A stretch of DNA of 8,942 nucleotides from an uncultured bacterium (GTDB taxonomy: Bacteria > Actinomycetota > Coriobacteriia > Coriobacteriales > Coriobacteriaceae), in contig CAJMRZ010000044.1 in NCBI GenBank assembly GCA_905215945.1, positions 1 through 8,942 on the forward strand, given 5' to 3'. Made by a program: the position numbers and the translations under genes. Of this stretch, positions 5,818-8,942 are shown piece by piece. The notes below the pieces were generated by a model. That model was not told the DNA's origin. It was given only the letters and a program-made list of their open reading frames with translations, and searched no databases. Position 1 is the first letter of the stretch, and each line of letters starts with the position of its first letter.

Positions 5818-6732
5818 CACGCGTATCCACATCGACGAGGCGAGGCTCGGGCGTGTCCAAAAGCAGGACCGCTTCGCCACGGGCGTGTTGACGGCGATCG
5901 TCGCCATCGTCATGCTCATCGTCGTCTCCATGGTGGCCTATATCCTGTTCGAGGGCATCTCGACGCTGTTCCAGCCGGGCTTTCTCACGGAGCCGTCGCG
6001 CGCCAACGGAACGCAGGGCGGCGTGCTCTACCAGCTGTTCGACTCGTTCTACCTGCTGCTGATCACCCTGATCATCTCGGTGCCCATCAGCCTGGGCGGA
6101 GCGGTCTTTTTGGTTGAGTACGCGCCGGACGGACCCATCCGCGACATCGCCTCCACCGCCATCGAGACGTTGTCCTCGCTGCCTTCCATCGTCGTCGGCA
6201 TGTTCGGCTTTCTGGTGTTCTCGGTACAGCTGGGCTGGAAGTACTCCATCATCTCCGGCGCCGTCGCGCTCACCATGTTCAACATCCCCATCCTGGTGCG
6301 CGTGATCCAGCAGGCGCTCGAGGACGTGCCGCAGGCCCAGCGCGATGCGTGCCTGGCCATGGGCCTCACTCGCTGGGAGGCCACGCTGCACATCCTGATC
6401 CCCGAGGCCATGCCTGCCATCGTGACGGGCATCGTGCTTTCGGCCGGTCGCGTGTTTGGCGAGGCCGCAGCACTGCTTTTTACCTCGGGTATGAGCTCGC
6501 CGGTTCGCCTGAACTTCTTGAGCTTTAACCTGTCGAGCCCCACCTGCGCTTGGAACGTGTTCCGTCCCGGCGAGTCGCTCGCCGTGCACATCTACAAGAT
6601 CTATGGCGAGGGCAGCCCCGAGGCCCAGCAGATCGTCTGGGGCACCGCTGCACTGCTGATGATTTGCGTGCTGCTGTTTAACGTAATCGCCCGCATTGTG
6701 GGCAAGCAACTGGCAAGGAAGATGACGGCCGA

Positions 6733-6736
<4 letters not shown>
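5810..6736 (+). CDS. pstA: Phosphate ABC transporter permease PstA
   Basis: This 308-residue protein is the second channel subunit, partnering PstC. A charged N-terminus of about 24 residues precedes the first helix (24-48). Further helices lie near 75-104, 118-140, 145-166, 200-225 and 274-298. The EAA loop is at about 169-202 (VPQAQRDACLAMGLTRWEAT within it). GRVFGEAAALLFTSG (213-227) is the PstA counterpart of the PstC glycine/glutamate motif. The start is GTG 5810, inside the pstC end; AAGGGGGCGAAGG upstream gives a Shine-Dalgarno, and the 8-nt overlap implies translational coupling. It ends in an ATGA overlap with pstB. Family and role are clear. Confidence 0.94.
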
Positions 6737-7605
<869 letters not shown>

Positions 7606-7660
7606 TCCGGGACATGCTTGAGGCCCGCGGTGGCCACGGTCGCCACGGGACTGATTGGAG

Positions 7661-7698
7661 AGGCGGGTCATCTCTTGCGGGAGATGGCCCGCCTTTTT
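7661..7698 (+). terminator. Intrinsic terminator of the pst operon
   Basis: AGGCGGGTCATCTC (7661-7674) pairs with GAGATGGCCCGCCT (7681-7694) over 14 bp, with one G-T wobble and a 6-nt loop, and is followed by TTTTT. This is a textbook rho-independent terminator 56 nt after the pstB stop. A weaker hairpin (GTGGC 7630-7634 with GCCAC 7642-7646) lies between. Confidence 0.92.
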
Positions 7699-7724
7699 GT
7701 GTCGTGTGCGGCCCGCCTTTTCGC

Positions 7725-7733
7725 TGCTATCAT
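7725..7733 (+). promoter_or_regulatory. Candidate extended -10 promoter for the ABC-F gene
   Basis: TGCTATCAT reads as an extended -10 (TGn followed by TATCAT, five of six consensus matches). No good -35 is seen 16-18 bp upstream, which extended -10 promoters tolerate. Transcription would start near 7740, about 30 nt before the next start codon and just after the pst terminator. Confidence 0.45.
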
Positions 7734-7768
7734 GGACAACGTTGAATTTCTACGAAGGAGCAGGGCAT

Positions 7769-8942
7769 ATGGCGATTCTTTTGGGATGCGATTCCGTCAG
7801 CCTAGAGTTTCCCACCAAGCATATTTTCGATAGCGTGACCCTCGGCGTGGGCGAGGGCGACCGCATTGGTATTGTCGGTAAAAACGGCGACGGCAAGTCG
7901 ACGCTGCTGAGCGTGCTCGCCGGCACGCTGGAGCCCGACGACGGCCGCGTGACGCACCGCCGCGGCACGACGATTGGATTGCTCGGCCAAAAGGATAACC
8001 TGGTCGATACCGACACCGTGCATCATGCCGTCGTGGGCGACACGCCCGAGTACGAGTGGGCGTCGAGCCCCCGCACACGCCAGATTCTGTCCGGCCTTAT
8101 TAGCGATGTGCCCTGGGAGGGCACGGTGGGCGAGCTTTCGGGCGGCCAGCGCCGTCGCGTGGACCTCGCGCGCCTGCTGATCGGCGACTACGACGTGCTC
8201 ATGCTCGACGAGCCCACCAACCACCTGGACATGCGCACCATCAACTGGCTTGCGCGTCACTTAAAGGCCCGCTGGCAGCGCGGTCAGGGCGCCATGCTCG
8301 TGGTCACGCACGACCGCTGGTTCTTGGACGAGGTCTGCACCAGTATGTGGGAGGTCCACGACGGCCAGGTCGACCCCTTCGAGGGCGGTTACTCGGCCTA
8401 CATCCTGCAGCGCGTGGAACGCGACCGCATGGCCGCGGTTACCGAGGAGCGCCGTCGCAACATGGCACGCAAGGAGCTCGCGTGGCTGAGCCGCGGCGCC
8501 CAGGCGCGTTCCACCAAGCCCAAGTTTCGTGTTGATGCCGCTCGCGAGCTGATCGCCGACGTGCCGCCCGTGCGTGACGAGCTGGAGCTCAAGCGCCTCG
8601 CCGTGAGCCGCCTGGGCAAGCAGGTCATCGATGTCATCGACGTGGATGCCGGCTATGCGGATACCGATGGCGTGCCCAAGCAGGTGCTCACCGATGTGAC
8701 CTGGCTCATTGGTGCGGGCGACCGCTATGGTCTTTTGGGTGAGAATGGCGCTGGCAAGTCGACGCTGCTTGATGTGATCCAGGGCAAAATTGCGCCCACG
8801 CGCGGCCGCGTGAAGATTGGCCAGACGGTGCGCTTTGGCGTGCTGTCGCAGCAGCTCGAGGAGCTCGAGCCCTACATGGGCGACACGATCCGCGAGGTGC
8901 TCGGCAACTATAAGAAGTACTACGTCATCGACGGCAAGGAGA
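7769..8942 (+). CDS. ABC-F family ATPase, Uup-like, 3' end beyond window
   Basis: This is a soluble protein with two ABC domains and no membrane segments, characteristic of ABC-F factors that act on ribosomes. The first 391 codons are visible and remain open at the window end. Domain 1 has Walker A GKNGDGKS (37-44), signature LSGGQ (123-127), Walker B VLMLDEP (143-149), the ABC-F hallmark NHLD right after it (151-154), and H181. The linker includes ARKELAWLSRGAQARSTK (233-250), the Uup-type RKELxWLxRGxxAR pattern. Domain 2 starts near 285 with Walker A GENGAGKST (324-332). Its signature, Walker B and the Uup C-terminal coiled coil would lie beyond the window. ATG 7769 follows GAAGGAG at 8 nt. 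The first Walker A has D in place of the usual A before GKS. Uup-type proteins are linked to ribosome function and DNA-transposon excision rates; an antibiotic-resistance role is not indicated. Confidence 0.9.
   Translation, partial: MAILLGCDSVSLEFPTKHIFDSVTLGVGEGDRIGIVGKNGDGKSTLLSVLAGTLEPDDGRVTHRRGTTIGLLGQKDNLVDTDTVHHAVVGDTPEYEWASSPRTRQILSGLISDVPWEGTVGELSGGQRRRVDLARLLIGDYDVLMLDEPTNHLDMRTINWLARHLKARWQRGQGAMLVVTHDRWFLDEVCTSMWEVHDGQVDPFEGGYSAYILQRVERDRMAAVTEERRRNMARKELAWLSRGAQARSTKPKFRVDAARELIADVPPVRDELELKRLAVSRLGKQVIDVIDVDAGYADTDGVPKQVLTDVTWLIGAGDRYGLLGENGAGKSTLLDVIQGKIAPTRGRVKIGQTVRFGVLSQQLEELEPYMGDTIREVLGNYKKYYVIDGKE

Noticed and set aside
3949..5931. A 660-codon open frame on the minus strand across pstS-pstC
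   Set aside because: It is antisense to well-supported genes and rich in His, Arg, Asp and Gly in a way typical of reversed GC-rich codons. It has no recognisable domain or ribosome binding site.
7618..7833. Small plus-strand open frame of 71 codons after pstB
   Set aside because: It runs through the pst terminator and into the ABC-F gene in another frame, and has no ribosome binding site.

Overview
The window is high-GC bacterial DNA with a compact, mostly plus-strand gene layout. GC-rich codons, a Tat-type lipoprotein signal on the phosphate-binding protein, and a dispersed stem-loop repeat beginning CTAAGTTGCGGTGGAATA all suggest an anaerobic actinobacterium of the Coriobacteriia, most likely Collinsella or a close relative. 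The genus is an inference from style and gene content; no marker gene here proves it.

Left part (1-3657): the 3' end of a LOG-family nucleotide-processing gene converges on a DegV-family lipid-binding protein gene on the minus strand. Between them lie a bidirectional terminator and one copy of a forked stem-loop repeat. Divergent from degV is a HAD-family phosphatase gene, followed by an M20-family (PepV/Sapep-like) dipeptidase gene with a very strong ribosome binding site. The degV/HAD divergent interval carries a 24-bp operator-like palindrome.

Middle (3658-7698): a second copy of the forked repeat, followed by a T-rich stretch, closes the dipeptidase gene. A GC-rich, structured leader then precedes a high-affinity phosphate ABC transporter operon, pstS-pstC-pstA-pstB. 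PstS is the binding lipoprotein, PstC and PstA form the membrane channel, and PstB is the ATPase. The last three genes are tightly coupled (8-nt and 4-nt overlaps), and a strong intrinsic terminator directly follows pstB, so no phoU is in the operon. The most notable point is that pstS is out of frame as written. Its start codon, ribosome binding site, Tat signal and lipobox are in one frame and the phosphate-binding domain is in another. The switch is explained exactly by one extra C at 4040/4041.

Right end (7699-8942): a likely extended -10 promoter drives a gene for an ABC-F protein of the Uup type, cut by the window end after 391 codons.

I found no novel defence or mobile system. The points worth a second look are the pstS frameshift and its overlapping signal-peptide frames, the covarying forked repeat, the mutually exclusive hairpins in the pst leader, and the operator palindrome.
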